From Desulfosporosinus lacus DSM 15449 (GTDB lineage Bacteria > Bacillota > Desulfitobacteriia > Desulfitobacteriales > Desulfitobacteriaceae): a DNA stretch of 64,000 nt. Positions 34,753 to 44,208 of this stretch are shown here, piece after piece; the first letter of the stretch is position 1, and every line of letters starts with the position of its first letter. Below the pieces are notes generated by a model, which was not told where the DNA came from, searched no databases, and saw only the letters and a list, made by a program, of their open reading frames with translations. Both the position numbers and the translations under genes were made by a program. The stretch covers positions 372,001 through 436,000 of the forward strand of contig NZ_FQXJ01000003.1 of the NCBI RefSeq assembly GCF_900129935.1, in the 5' to 3' direction.

Positions 34753-35940
34753 ATGGCTGGAACCTGGATAGAAGTGGACTTGGATGCCATAGTAAGCAAT
34801 TATCAAGAAATAATTAAGCACCTCCATCCCGAATCGAAATGTATGGCAGTTGTAAAAGCGGATGCCTATGGTTTAGGCGCGGTTCAAGTAGCGCTTGCCT
34901 TGGAGCGAGTTGGATGTGAAGCGTTTGCGGTTACCAAGGTTGAAGAAGGGTTAATATTGCGTAAGCATGGGATAAAGGGACTAATTTTAGTGTTAGGTCC
35001 AACCACACAGGAGGAATGGACGGAGGCTGTTGGAGGTCAATTGCAACTGACGCTTACCGAATTGTCCTCAATTGCCAAGTTGAATGAGGTTTGTGAAGAC
35101 TTGAACCAGCATGTATCAGTCCAGCTTAAATTGGAGACAGGCATGGGGAGAACGGGATTTCGGCTATCTGAGCTGGATGAGCTCTCTAGGAACTTGGCGA
35201 GTGCTCCTCAGCTTAAGGTTGTGGGGGTATATACTCATTTTGCTCGAGCTGCTCAAAGGGACAAACGCTATACATTAGAGCAATATGAACAGTTTACGCT
35301 CCTCACCGCTCGTCTTGAGGAATTGGGGATTCATCCGGTTTGGAGACACGTCTGCAATAGTGCTGCTTTTCTGGATTATCCTGAATGGCATCTTGACTTT
35401 GTCCGTATCGGGACACTATTGATTGGGCATTATCCCGGGCAGGGTTTTGGCGGGAAAATAGTTTTAAGCGACCCTTGGGTTGCTAAAAGCCGGATTGTTC
35501 ATCTGCGCCAAGTACCAAAAGGAACGTATGTAGGGTATCAAAGCATCTATCGTACGAAGTCCGTTACCCAGCTCGCCGTGATCCCAGCAGGGTATGCAGA
35601 TGGATTAGGTTTAGCTCCTCACTTTGTTCCCCAAGGATGGATTGATTTTCTAAAGATAGTAATTAAAAATTTTGCGGCTTTAATAGGTATTTTTCTTAGC
35701 CAAGAGCGATTAGAATTAAAGGGGCGGACTGTCCGTGTTGCGGGAAAGATTGGTATGCAGCTTACAGTAATTGATGTGGGTATGCAAGACTGCGCGTTAG
35801 GAGATGAGGTTAGGATTCCGTTGCGCAGGACAGTAGCGAATCCCAGGATACATAGGAAATATAAACAAGATGGACGAATTTTGTCAGAACGAATTATTGA
35901 AGAAGGAGTTTCATCAACGTATACAGAATATTCATTTTAG
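34753..35940 (+). CDS. alr: Alanine racemase
   Basis: 395 residues, fold type III PLP enzyme making D-alanine for the wall. VKADAYGLGAV holds the PLP Lys (about residue 36); the second catalytic residue is Tyr in VGYQSIYRTK. The C-terminal beta domain is atypical: the usual GRxSMD motif reads GKIGMQL, and a longer insertion (PHFVPQGWIDFLKIVIKNFAALIG) precedes it. The racemase is probably active but may be a divergent paralogue. Confidence 0.9.
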   Translation: MAGTWIEVDLDAIVSNYQEIIKHLHPESKCMAVVKADAYGLGAVQVALALERVGCEAFAVTKVEEGLILRKHGIKGLILVLGPTTQEEWTEAVGGQLQLTLTELSSIAKLNEVCEDLNQHVSVQLKLETGMGRTGFRLSELDELSRNLASAPQLKVVGVYTHFARAAQRDKRYTLEQYEQFTLLTARLEELGIHPVWRHVCNSAAFLDYPEWHLDFVRIGTLLIGHYPGQGFGGKIVLSDPWVAKSRIVHLRQVPKGTYVGYQSIYRTKSVTQLAVIPAGYADGLGLAPHFVPQGWIDFLKIVIKNFAALIGIFLSQERLELKGRTVRVAGKIGMQLTVIDVGMQDCALGDEVRIPLRRTVANPRIHRKYKQDGRILSERIIEEGVSSTYTEYSF

Positions 35941-35977
35941 ATTAGATTAGATTAGATAAAGGAAAGGGATGTGGGGA

Positions 35978-36340
35978 GTGGCTAAGATTCTTATAGTAGA
36001 TGACCAACTTGGTGTGCGTCGCCTACTCTTTGAGACCTTCCGAGGGGATCAACATGAGGTTGAAATGGCTGCAGACGGAGAAGAGGCCGTTGAGATGCTT
36101 AAAACATTCAAGCCTAATCTTATATTGATGGACATGAAGATGCCGGGGATGAACGGTATTGAAACTTTAAGGCAAATTCGTGTTTTAGACCGTCAAGTCG
36201 GCGTGATTATGATGACTGCCTATGGTGATGCTCAAAATATGGAGCAAGCTAAGGAGCTTGGAATTCTTCATTACTTGGGTAAGCCTTTTGATTTATTTGA
36301 ATTGAGAGAACGAGTAAGAGATATATTAGCAGAGGTATAG
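35978..36340 (+). CDS. spo0F: Spo0F-like single-domain response regulator
   Basis: 120 residues from GTG 35978, chosen because the protein then starts VAKILIVDD with GGAAAGG about nine bases upstream; an ATG at 35969 overlaps the ribosome site. It is a lone receiver domain with the DD pair, acceptor Asp in LILMDMKMPG, switch Thr in MMTAYGD and Lys in LGKPFD. In spore formers such proteins relay phosphate to Spo0B/Spo0A; spo0F followed by fba is the Bacillus arrangement too. Confidence 0.88.
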   Translation: MAKILIVDDQLGVRRLLFETFRGDQHEVEMAADGEEAVEMLKTFKPNLILMDMKMPGMNGIETLRQIRVLDRQVGVIMMTAYGDAQNMEQAKELGILHYLGKPFDLFELRERVRDILAEV

Positions 36341-36399
36341 TCTTAAGTAGTGGTTCCCGCCAATTGAAATTTTCTCTACAGTATGTATCTCGTGCCGAA

Positions 36400-36486
36400 T
36401 GCCCAGGACACTCGGCTATCCTTGGCCTTCGGTCCCTTCTCGCCATCAATAGACTACAGGGAAACTCGGCCGTCCTTGGTCTTCGT
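36400..36486. repeat. Dispersed intergenic repeat, copy C (reverse orientation)
   Basis: GGACACTCGGCTATCCTTGG, then CCTTCGGTCCCTTCTCGCCA and ACTACAGGGAAACTCGGCC. The complement carries the same landmarks as copy A in the same order, and two partial units are joined head to tail. Confidence 0.65.
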
Positions 36487-36578
36487 TGTGGTTTTGGGGC
36501 TACCTTAGTTTTCTTTAATGGAAGGCAGGAAAATCTTCTTCCATGACGAAGTATAAGCTGTAGGAAGAGGTGGGAATT

Positions 36579-37265
36579 ATGATTCTAACGACAAATACGA
36601 CTATTGCTATACAATGCTCCCAATGTGGGGAGCTAGAATTCTATGCCCTCTCTCTCTTTGCATTTTCTAGTCAAGGACGCAAGAATCTGCATTGTGGTTG
36701 TGGCTGTCAACTGATGTCTCTAACCAGCAGGAACCGACGACAGTTCAACATCGCTTACGCTTGTGCTTACTGTGGGGAGACCCATTATTTGAGATTGAAC
36801 AACCATGCAATTTGGGGGAAGGAAGCATTACCGCTCGCTTGCCCTGATGTAGGGGCTTCAGTTGGGTATATCGGACCGAAGCAAAAAGTCACCCAGGCCT
36901 GTCGTGAGCGTGAAAAATCCATTGGGGAATTAGCCCTAGAGTTAGGGTATGAAGAAGATTTCGAGAATCCTGAAGTAATGCTTTGGGTATTAGATTATCT
37001 TCATCGTCTGGCTAGGCAAGGGGATTTAGGGTGTGCTTGTGGAAATCATCAGTTAACTTTTGAATTATTGCCGGATCGCGTCGAGCTTTATTGTGAATGC
37101 TGTGAAGCAGTGGGAGTTATTTACGCGGACAGTTCAGATAATATTCGTCAAATTGAAGGAATAAAATCTGTTTATTTAGAAGAGAATAAGACTTGGCTTA
37201 TCAATAGTCCGTTACGTGGCCAGCATGTTTCACGTACAATAGAGGAGGAGAAGAAATGGCGTTAG
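36579..37265 (+). CDS. Cys-rich protein of unknown function upstream of fba
   Basis: 228 residues from ATG 36579 (GGAAGAGGTGGG upstream). It has three groups of Cys pairs: CSQCGE (near residue 12), CGCGC (near 40), CAYCGE (near 62) and near the C-terminus CACG and CECC, which suggests two or three small metal-binding folds. I do not recognise the family. Its end overlaps the fba start by ten bases, so it is translationally coupled to the aldolase; that points to a conserved but unknown role in sporulation-era or central metabolism. Confidence 0.7.
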   Translation: MILTTNTTIAIQCSQCGELEFYALSLFAFSSQGRKNLHCGCGCQLMSLTSRNRRQFNIAYACAYCGETHYLRLNNHAIWGKEALPLACPDVGASVGYIGPKQKVTQACREREKSIGELALELGYEEDFENPEVMLWVLDYLHRLARQGDLGCACGNHQLTFELLPDRVELYCECCEAVGVIYADSSDNIRQIEGIKSVYLEENKTWLINSPLRGQHVSRTIEEEKKWR

Positions 37266-38110
37266 TATCGATGGTCGAGTTATTAGATCAGGCACAAAAA
37301 GGACATTATGCCATAGGTGCTTTTAACTGTAATAATATGGAGATTGTGCAGGCGATCGTGGCCGCAGCTGAGGCTGAAAATGCACCAGTAATCATCCAGG
37401 CGAGCCAAGGTGCAATAAAATACGCAGGAATTGAGTACATTACAACCTTAACTAAATTAGCTGCCGAAAAGGCAAACGTTCCAATTGCCTTGCACTTAGA
37501 CCACGGGACAAGTTTTGCACAGGTAATGCAGTGTGCACGTAATGGTTTTTCTTCTGTCATGATTGATGGGTCTAAGCATCTTCTTGAAGATAATATTGCA
37601 TTAACTAACAAAGTGATTGAAGCTGTTCGGCCTTTAGGTATTTCAGTAGAGGCCGAATTGGGTAAAATAGGTGGGACCGAAGATGATATTACGGTCAGCG
37701 AGCGAGAGGCGTTGTTTACAGAGCCTGCAGAAGCGGAGTATTTTGTTCAAGCAACGCAAGTGGATGCCTTAGCAATTGCAATCGGAACAGCTCATGGTCA
37801 ATACAAAGGGATTCCGAAACTTGATTTTGAACGACTGACAAAAATTCGGGAACGAGTTTCTACTCCGCTAGTCTTACATGGTTCATCAGGGGTGCCTGAG
37901 GAAGCGCTTCGCGAGGCGATTTCACGAGGTATCTGTAAAATTAACATTGATACTAATATTCGTGAAGCCTTTGTCTTGGCTGCTCGCCATGTGCTTGAAG
38001 GAGATTCTAAGGAAATTGACCCGCGAAAAATGTTAGGCCCTGCTCGTGAAGCCGCAACAGCAATAATCCGCGAAAAAATTCGGATTTTTGGGAGCACCGG
38101 TAAGGCATAA
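37256..38110 (+). CDS. fba: Class II fructose-1,6-bisphosphate aldolase
   Basis: 284 residues. Zinc and catalytic residues can be seen in ALHLDHGTSF (His and Asp), EAELGKIGG, IGTAHGQYKG and VLHGSSGVPEE; NINIDTN binds phosphate. It cleaves FBP to DHAP and GAP in glycolysis and gluconeogenesis. GAGGAGGAGAAG precedes ATG 37256. It is followed by fsa and glpX, giving a sugar-phosphate group. Confidence 0.96.
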   Translation: MALVSMVELLDQAQKGHYAIGAFNCNNMEIVQAIVAAAEAENAPVIIQASQGAIKYAGIEYITTLTKLAAEKANVPIALHLDHGTSFAQVMQCARNGFSSVMIDGSKHLLEDNIALTNKVIEAVRPLGISVEAELGKIGGTEDDITVSEREALFTEPAEAEYFVQATQVDALAIAIGTAHGQYKGIPKLDFERLTKIRERVSTPLVLHGSSGVPEEALREAISRGICKINIDTNIREAFVLAARHVLEGDSKEIDPRKMLGPAREAATAIIREKIRIFGSTGKA

Positions 38111-38151
38111 AGGAAACATACTTCAGTTGGAGTTATCCAGGCATGACCAAA

Positions 38152-38239
38152 TGTCCCTGTAGCCAAGACTCGAACAAGGATGTTGGAGGTTAGTACGCCG
38201 CCATGGATGGCAAGGTGTCGTGACGGCGAGAAGGGACCG
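38152..38239. repeat. Dispersed intergenic repeat, copy E
   Basis: GTCCCTGTAGCCAAGACTCG at the left, GGAGGTTAGTAC and CCATGGATGGCAAGG inside, GGCGAGAAGGGACCG at the right. It is the most complete single unit and matches the complement of the 33431-33536 copy. Confidence 0.7.
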
Positions 38240-38311
38240 CTAATTTTTCCTTTCAAGAGTGTTAGCGGCGGTTAGCCAATCGGATAAACTTTTTAGAAAG
38301 AAGGTAGCTGA

Positions 38312-38950
38312 ATGCAGTTTTTTTTAGACTCTGCAAATATCGAAGAAATTAAGCAAGCCTGGAATATGGGAGTCATAGGAGGACTGACGACAAACCCCAG
38401 TTTAGTCGCTAAAGAAGGAAAAGACTTTCATGAACTTCTTAATACGGTGGTTGGGATCGTTAACGGCCCTATCAGTGCAGAAGTAATAGCCCTTGATCAT
38501 GAAGGGATGTTGCAGGAAGCACATGTCTTAGCTGCTATTCATCCAAACATTGTAGTGAAAATTCCGATGACTGAAGATGGTCTTAAAACTGTAAAAGTAT
38601 TAAGCAGCGAGGGAATTAAAACAAATGTTACACTCGTGTTTACTGCTAACCAAGCGTTACTGGCAGCACGGGCAGGTGCCGCATATGTAAGTCCCTTTCT
38701 TGGCAGGTTAGATGACATTGGTGAAAATGGATTGGATTTATTAGCAAATATCTGCGAGATTTATCAGGTTCATGGAATTACAACCAAAACTATTGCTGCC
38801 AGCATTCGAAATCCCGTTCATGTAACTGAATCAGCCAAAATAGGAGCAGATTTTGCAACAGTTCCTTTTGGAGTATTGAGACAGCTATTCCGTCATCCCT
38901 TGACAGATGCTGGGATTGAAAAATTCTTGGCGGATTGGAAAAAGCGATAG
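38312..38950 (+). CDS. fsa: Transaldolase-like fructose-6-phosphate aldolase
   Basis: 212 residues of the short transaldolase family (TalC/FSA). [17 protein letters not shown], the GGLTTNPSL loop, the Schiff-base Lys in [11 protein letters not shown] and the CDE-type C-terminus are typical. It acts in the pentose phosphate path or as an aldolase; family members of this length do both. Start ATG 38312 follows AGAAAGAAGG. Confidence 0.93.
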   Translation: MQFFLDSANIEEIKQAWNMGVIGGLTTNPSLVAKEGKDFHELLNTVVGIVNGPISAEVIALDHEGMLQEAHVLAAIHPNIVVKIPMTEDGLKTVKVLSSEGIKTNVTLVFTANQALLAARAGAAYVSPFLGRLDDIGENGLDLLANICEIYQVHGITTKTIAASIRNPVHVTESAKIGADFATVPFGVLRQLFRHPLTDAGIEKFLADWKKR

Positions 38951-39186
38951 AAATAGGGACATTCGGCCATTTATGGCCTTTTCTTAATATAAATTGGCAT
39001 TGGCCTGTCTGCATACAGATAAGTTGATGCCAACTTTTATGCGTTTAATAGGGTTTTACATATTAATCGTTGTTGAAAAACCTCTAAAAGCATGTCACAA
39101 TAAGATGATAGATTTAAAATGTGCTATATAATTATTATAATTATAGTTTTAAAAGAAGAGGTTAAGCATTTAAGGGGGAATTGAAA

Positions 39187-40158
39187 TTGGAAAGAGAACT
39201 TACAATGGAATTTGCTAGAGTGACTGAGGCTGCGGCCTTAGCTTCGGCGCGTTGGGTTGGGCTAGGGAATAAGGATGCAGCGGATAATGCGGCGGTTGAA
39301 GCTATGCGGGCCGTTTTTGATACTATTCACATGGACGGTACAGTGGTAATCGGCGAAGGGGAGATGGATGAGGCTCCAATGCTATACATTGGAGAACGAG
39401 TGGGAAATGGAGACAAACCCCAATTGGACGTTGCTGTCGATCCTCTTGAAGGAACAAATATTGTTGCCAAAGGAATGGCTGGGGCGATAGCTGTTGTTGC
39501 AATAGCGAAGAAGGGATGCCTGCTGCATGCTCCAGATATGTATATGGATAAAATTGCCGTAGGTCCGGCAGCTGTTGGGCGGATTAACTTAGATGCTACA
39601 GTAGCCGAGAACGTCTCAAATGTAGCAAAGGCGTTAGGGAAAAGTATGGAGGATATAACGGTCGTGATTTTAGATCGCCCAAGACATCAAAAGCTGATTC
39701 AGGATGTGCGCGCTTGTGGGGCAAGGATTCGTCTTATTACAGACGGAGATGTTTCCCCAGCTGTGGCGTGTGCCTTTGAAGACACTGGTGTGGATATGAT
39801 GATGGGAATAGGCGGAGCGCCGGAAGGGGTTCTCGCGGCCGCAGCCCTTCGATGTATTGGAGGAGAAATGCAAGGGCGTCTTTGGCCGGAAAATGAGGAA
39901 GATGTAGCACGAGCGAAAGCCTTAGGAATTGATGATGTTAGTAAGTTGTTGACAATGGATGACTTAGTAAGCGGTGATGATGTTTTTTTTGCTGCCACAG
40001 GAATTACTGAAGGTCCCTTGGTGCGAGGGGTTACCTTTACAGCTAAAGGGGCATTAACACATACCGTGGTGGCTCGAGGAAAGACCGGGACGGTTAGATT
40101 TATTGAAGCACGTCACAGCTTCGATAAAAAACCTCGCTATGCCATGAAAGGTTGTTAA
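39187..40158 (+). CDS. glpX: Class II fructose-1,6-bisphosphatase GlpX
   Basis: 323 residues from TTG 39187, preferred over TTG 39181 because the ribosome site GGGGG is then eight bases away and the protein begins MERELTMEF like its relatives. Metal-binding signatures GEGEMDEAPML and AVDPLEGTN and the GGAPEGVLAAAALRC loop are present. It makes fructose-6-phosphate in gluconeogenesis. Confidence 0.96.
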   Translation: MERELTMEFARVTEAAALASARWVGLGNKDAADNAAVEAMRAVFDTIHMDGTVVIGEGEMDEAPMLYIGERVGNGDKPQLDVAVDPLEGTNIVAKGMAGAIAVVAIAKKGCLLHAPDMYMDKIAVGPAAVGRINLDATVAENVSNVAKALGKSMEDITVVILDRPRHQKLIQDVRACGARIRLITDGDVSPAVACAFEDTGVDMMMGIGGAPEGVLAAAALRCIGGEMQGRLWPENEEDVARAKALGIDDVSKLLTMDDLVSGDDVFFAATGITEGPLVRGVTFTAKGALTHTVVARGKTGTVRFIEARHSFDKKPRYAMKGC

Positions 40159-40192
40159 TTTAGAGGTAACGATAAAATTAGGATCACGATCC

Positions 40193-40222
40193 TTGACCGC
40201 TTAATGATCTTTATGCTAGAAT
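40193..40222 (+). promoter_or_regulatory. Probable sigma-A promoter of rpmE
   Basis: TTGACC (40193-40198), 18 bases, TAGAAT (40217-40222), 78 bases before the rpmE ATG. Confidence 0.55.
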
Positions 40223-40299
40223 AGTAAGAGTTGACTGGAATTGTATTTTAAGGTGCGACAAAAGAGCGCCTCGATCCAAATGGGAAAGAAGGTGAAGAC

Positions 40300-40497
40300 A
40301 TGAAAGAAAAAATTCACCCAAAATATGAACAAACCACTGTTACATGTGCTTGTGGAGAAGTTATCCCAACAGGGAGCACAAGAATGAACATTAAAGTGGA
40401 AATCTGTTCAAAATGCCATCCCTTCTATACCGGGGTACAGCGGTTTGTCGATGCTGGCGGACGGGTTGATCGGTTTAAAAAGAAATATGGGATGTAA
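40300..40497 (+). CDS. rpmE: Ribosomal protein L31 (zinc type)
   Basis: 65 residues, [20 protein letters not shown], with Cys in CAC and CSKC for zinc and the HPFYTG segment; this is the zinc-bound C+ form of the large-subunit protein. AGAAGGTGAAG precedes ATG. A terminator lies 28 bases after the stop. Confidence 0.97.
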   Translation: MKEKIHPKYEQTTVTCACGEVIPTGSTRMNIKVEICSKCHPFYTGVQRFVDAGGRVDRFKKKYGM

Positions 40498-40524
40498 ACA
40501 ACGGCCTGCGGTCGTTGCTGGTGG

Positions 40525-40551
40525 AAAAGCAGAGCGCAAGCTCTGCTTTTT
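40525..40551 (+). terminator. Terminator after rpmE
   Basis: AAAAGCAGAGC and GCTCTGCTTTT pair perfectly around four bases and are followed by T. Confidence 0.85.
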
Positions 40552-40646
40552 GCGTAATGTTCGAAGTGAGGCAGGATATTTTTATCATTAACCTTAAACA
40601 TTGAACCTCGCGCATCTCGCCTCGATATAATAGAGGAGGACATTGG

Positions 40647-40989
40647 ATGAGCAGACCAGTTCAATATGGCGGGCATCTAAATCAATTCTAAAGTTACCCT
40701 AGATTCGAGGGCTCGTTGTAGTTGTAGATTCTTTGATAGAGGAATGCGTGCATTAACCTTTTCCGTCAATCGTTCTCTGGGAGAGGAAGAGGGTGGAGAA
40801 TACCATGGTGCAGAGCATAAAGCAATATTTACCTATGAAGCAGGGCAAGATCTTACTGTAGATAATGAACGTTCATTCCCTAGGTTGCATCCGCGCTACA
40901 GGGCGAGTTTTCTCCTTATTGTCGTTGTTGTAAGTATTTTTGTATTTGCTTTTGTCGGGTTGTATCCTTTGTGGGTGGCGGGGCCTTAA
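40647..40989 (+). pseudogene. Decayed DUF1385 (YqhQ-like) gene
   Basis: A good ribosome site (GAGGAGGAC) precedes ATG 40647 and MSRPVQYGGH, the normal N-terminus of DUF1385 proteins, but a stop follows at codon 15. From about 40732 the frame reads FDRGMRALTFSVNRSLGEEE joined directly to YHGAEHKAIFTYEAGQDLTVDNERSF and ASFLLIVVVVSIFVFAFVG, ending early after LWVAGP. Roughly two thirds of the usual 300-residue membrane protein has been deleted in at least three places. Position between rpmE and prfA is that of the intact gene in relatives. Confidence 0.8.
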
Positions 40990-41042
40990 AGGGCGTATTA
41001 GATTCAGGTCAAGAACTTACGTAATTTTTTGAGGTGTAAAAA

Positions 41043-42113
41043 ATGTTAGAAAAACTTTATGAAATTGAACGGAAATATGATGAATTCACAGAGCTCCTCA
41101 GTGACCCGGAAATAATTTCTAATCAGAGCGAATGGCAAAAATATGCTAAAGCCCAGGCGGGGATGACGAATCTTGTCACAACGTTTAGGGAATATCAGGA
41201 AGTGCTTCATGAACTAGAGGAGACCGAAACGTTGCTTCGAGAAAAGCTTGACTCTGATATGCAGGAGATGGCTGAGCAGGAACGAGGAAAACTCTTAAAC
41301 CAATCTCAGGAACTTGAGGAGCAAATTCGAATTCTTCTCTTGCCCAAAGATCCTTTGGATGAGAAAAACGTTATTATGGAGATTCGAGCAGGAGCCGGTG
41401 GGGATGAGGCTGCCTTATTTGCAGGCGATCTTCATCGGATGTATACCCGCTATGCTGAAGGTCAGGGCTGGAAAGTAGAGGTTCTTAGTGTTAGTTACTC
41501 TGATGCAGGGGGATATAAGGAGATTATTTTCCTCATTGAAGGACATGGAGCCTACAGTAAATTAAAGTTTGAAAGTGGTGTGCATCGCGTTCAAAGGATA
41601 CCGGCCACAGAATCGGCAGGCAGGATTCATACCTCTACTGCTACAGTAGCGGTCCTTCCCGAAGCAGAAGAAGTGGAAGTCTCTATCAATCCGAATGATT
41701 TGCGTATTGATGTCTACTGTTCGAGTGGACCAGGCGGACAGTGTGTAAATACTACCCAATCGGCGGTACGTGTTACGCATCTTCCTACTGGAATTATTGC
41801 GTCTTGCCAAGATGAAAAATCCCAGCTTAAGAACAAAGAAAAGGCTTTGCGTGTCTTGCGTGCTCGTATTTTAGAGAAAGCTCAAGAAGAAGCGAGTGGA
41901 GAACAGGCGTCTGAACGTCGCAGTCAGGTAGGTACAGGGGATCGGAGTGAGCGAATTCGAACGTTTAATTTCCCACAGGGACGAGTGACGGACCATCGGA
42001 TTAACTTGACCCTGCATCGCCTAGAGACGATCCTGACGGGAGATTTAGAGGAGATCATCCAAGCTCTGAACTCATCAGACCAAGCGGAAAGATTAAAAGC
42101 AGAGATTCAATAA
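41043..42113 (+). CDS. prfA: Peptide chain release factor 1
   Basis: 356 residues. Helical N-terminal domain, then [16 protein letters not shown], the peptidyl-tRNA hydrolysis motif GGQ in [22 protein letters not shown], and the RF-typical [24 protein letters not shown]. It ends translation at UAA and UAG. prmC, which methylates the GGQ Gln, follows. Confidence 0.97.
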   Translation: MLEKLYEIERKYDEFTELLSDPEIISNQSEWQKYAKAQAGMTNLVTTFREYQEVLHELEETETLLREKLDSDMQEMAEQERGKLLNQSQELEEQIRILLLPKDPLDEKNVIMEIRAGAGGDEAALFAGDLHRMYTRYAEGQGWKVEVLSVSYSDAGGYKEIIFLIEGHGAYSKLKFESGVHRVQRIPATESAGRIHTSTATVAVLPEAEEVEVSINPNDLRIDVYCSSGPGGQCVNTTQSAVRVTHLPTGIIASCQDEKSQLKNKEKALRVLRARILEKAQEEASGEQASERRSQVGTGDRSERIRTFNFPQGRVTDHRINLTLHRLETILTGDLEEIIQALNSSDQAERLKAEIQ

Positions 42114-42246
42114 AGGAACCTGGGCTTAAATAATATGTAATGTTATTTAAGGTTTTGGGGAACTTATTTTTCGGGCGTTATATGTGTAAAGTAGAGATTC
42201 GAACCACGAACTGCGAATCTCGAACATCGAGAAGGGGCTTTGTGGG

Positions 42247-43092
42247 TTGAAGATAGTTGATGGAATGCGTTGGGGCGAGACTGAACTCTTGAAAAAAGAG
42301 ATTGAAAATGCTCGCTTTGACGCGGACTTGTTATTAGCGGAAGTGCTAAAGGTAACGCGAGATCGTCTTTACCTTGATTGGGATCGTAATCTGTCTGAGC
42401 AAGAGAATGAACAATTCAGGGCGTTTATCCAGCGTCGTGCATCGAATATGCCACTTCAATATATCTTAAAGCGACAGGAATTCATGGGACTCTCTTTTTA
42501 TGTTGATGAAAGGGTGCTTATCCCCCGCGCAGACAGCGAAATATTAGTCGAGAAGTGGCTGGATCTTGTAAGGCAGGAAAATGATGAAGGTCAGGATCGA
42601 GTGATTAAGGTTGCTGATCTTTGTACAGGAAGCGGGGCGCTTGCAATTTCTATTGCGCATTATTATCCTGTCGCAGAGGTGGTTGGAATCGATCTTTCTT
42701 TAGATGCATTAGAGGTAGCCCGACAAAATGCCGAACGATTGGGAGCTATAGTGCAGTGGCGTCAGGGGGATTTTGTGGATTCTATTCGGGGAGAATGTTG
42801 GGACTATATCATTACAAATCCTCCCTATGTTTCAACAGAGGACTATCAAAAATGCGCTCCTGAGATTTTCCATGAACCTGCTATGGCCTTTTTAGGGGGA
42901 TCAGATGGTCTGGATTTTTATCGTCGTTTAGCAGAAGAGATACGTCCCTTATTGAAGCCTCAAGGGAAAGTACTAATGGAGATTGGTTGGGATCAGGCCG
43001 AAGCCGTCTGTAGTCTTTTTCACTTGAAGGGTTTCAAAACACAAGTTTTCCCGGACTTAGCGGGGCGGGACAGAGTGATCTTAGCGAGGTGA
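42247..43092 (+). CDS. prmC: Release factor glutamine methyltransferase PrmC
   Basis: 281 residues from TTG 42247. N-terminal helical domain with MPLQYILKRQEFMGLSFYV, then a class I methyltransferase fold: VADLCTGSGALAISIA binds SAM, ITNPPYV is the NPPY catalytic motif. It methylates the Gln of the release factor GGQ motif; adjacent to prfA as usual. Confidence 0.95.
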   Translation: MKIVDGMRWGETELLKKEIENARFDADLLLAEVLKVTRDRLYLDWDRNLSEQENEQFRAFIQRRASNMPLQYILKRQEFMGLSFYVDERVLIPRADSEILVEKWLDLVRQENDEGQDRVIKVADLCTGSGALAISIAHYYPVAEVVGIDLSLDALEVARQNAERLGAIVQWRQGDFVDSIRGECWDYIITNPPYVSTEDYQKCAPEIFHEPAMAFLGGSDGLDFYRRLAEEIRPLLKPQGKVLMEIGWDQAEAVCSLFHLKGFKTQVFPDLAGRDRVILAR

Positions 43093-43098
43093 GCATTG

Positions 43099-44145
43099 AT
43101 GCAAACAAAAAGAAGTACTATTGACAGACTCCACCCTGAAGCTCAACTAATTAATGAGGGCGCTGAGTGGCTGAAAGCAGGAGAACTGGTTGCCTTTCCA
43201 ACGGAAACCGTCTATGGGTTAGGGGCAAATGCCTTGGATGCTTCTGCTTGTGCTAAGATTTTTGAAGCAAAGGGAAGGCCTCAAGATAATCCATTAATTG
43301 TTCATGTTTGCAATCGTGTTATGGCAAATAATCTAGTTGAAAGTTGGACGTCTGAGGCAGAACTTTGTGTTCAGCATTTTTGGCCAGGTCCCTTAACCTT
43401 AATCCTCCCAAAAACGGCCTTGGTACCGGATATCGTAACAGCTGGACTAGTTAACGTTGCAATACGTATGCCCAGTCATCCAGTTGCCCTTCGCTTGATC
43501 GAAGAAGCCGGCTTTCCGATTGCTGCGCCAAGTGCTAATCTATCAGGTAAACCGAGTCCGACAAGAGGAAGTCACGTCTGGCGTGATATGAAAGGGAAGA
43601 TTCCCCTAATTCTTGATGCAGGAGCGTGTGAAGTTGGCTTGGAATCAACTGTGCTCGATGTGAGCGGGGGAGTTCCCACCATTCTTCGCCCAGGCGGGAT
43701 TACCAAGGAACAGTTGGAAGAGGTGTTGGGTGAAGTCCGTGCAGACACTCCTTCGGAAAACCAGGCTCCCAAAGCGCCAGGCATGAAATATAGGCACTAC
43801 GCTCCACAGGGCGAGTTGCTACTGGTCAGCGGACTGAGAGATAGAGTCGTACAACGCATGGGACAAGAAATTCTCAGAGGACAGGCAAGGTTAAAAAAGG
43901 TCGGTGTACTGTGTACGTTAGAAAGTGCATCCCTTTTACATAACTGGTTTCCCGATCTTTTATTTGTTTTAGGTTCTAAAGATAGACCACAAGAAGTGGC
44001 AAGCAACATATTTGAAGGGTTACGGTTGTGTGATGAAAGAAGAATGGATTTGATTTTGGTCGAAGGGATCGAAGAAGCTGGCCTGGGGAGTGCCGTGATG
44101 AATCGCTTAGAAAAAGCGGCTGGCAAACGAACGCAACACATATAG
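43099..44145 (+). CDS. tsaC: Threonylcarbamoyl-AMP synthase (TsaC/Sua5, long form)
   Basis: 348 residues from ATG 43099; a TTG at 43096 is closer to the ribosome site. The YrdC domain (about 15-210; VAFPTETVYGLGANAL, GRPQDNPLIVHV, APSANLSGKPSPT) is followed by the Sua5 C-terminal domain (about 225-348; APGMKYRHYAPQGEL). It makes the precursor for t6A in tRNA. Confidence 0.95.
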   Translation: MQTKRSTIDRLHPEAQLINEGAEWLKAGELVAFPTETVYGLGANALDASACAKIFEAKGRPQDNPLIVHVCNRVMANNLVESWTSEAELCVQHFWPGPLTLILPKTALVPDIVTAGLVNVAIRMPSHPVALRLIEEAGFPIAAPSANLSGKPSPTRGSHVWRDMKGKIPLILDAGACEVGLESTVLDVSGGVPTILRPGGITKEQLEEVLGEVRADTPSENQAPKAPGMKYRHYAPQGELLLVSGLRDRVVQRMGQEILRGQARLKKVGVLCTLESASLLHNWFPDLLFVLGSKDRPQEVASNIFEGLRLCDERRMDLILVEGIEEAGLGSAVMNRLEKAAGKRTQHI

Positions 44146-44208
44146 TCACTAATTCGTCTAATCAACCCTTTCCAATGCATATACATAGAGAGAACGGAGG
44201 GGAAGGGA

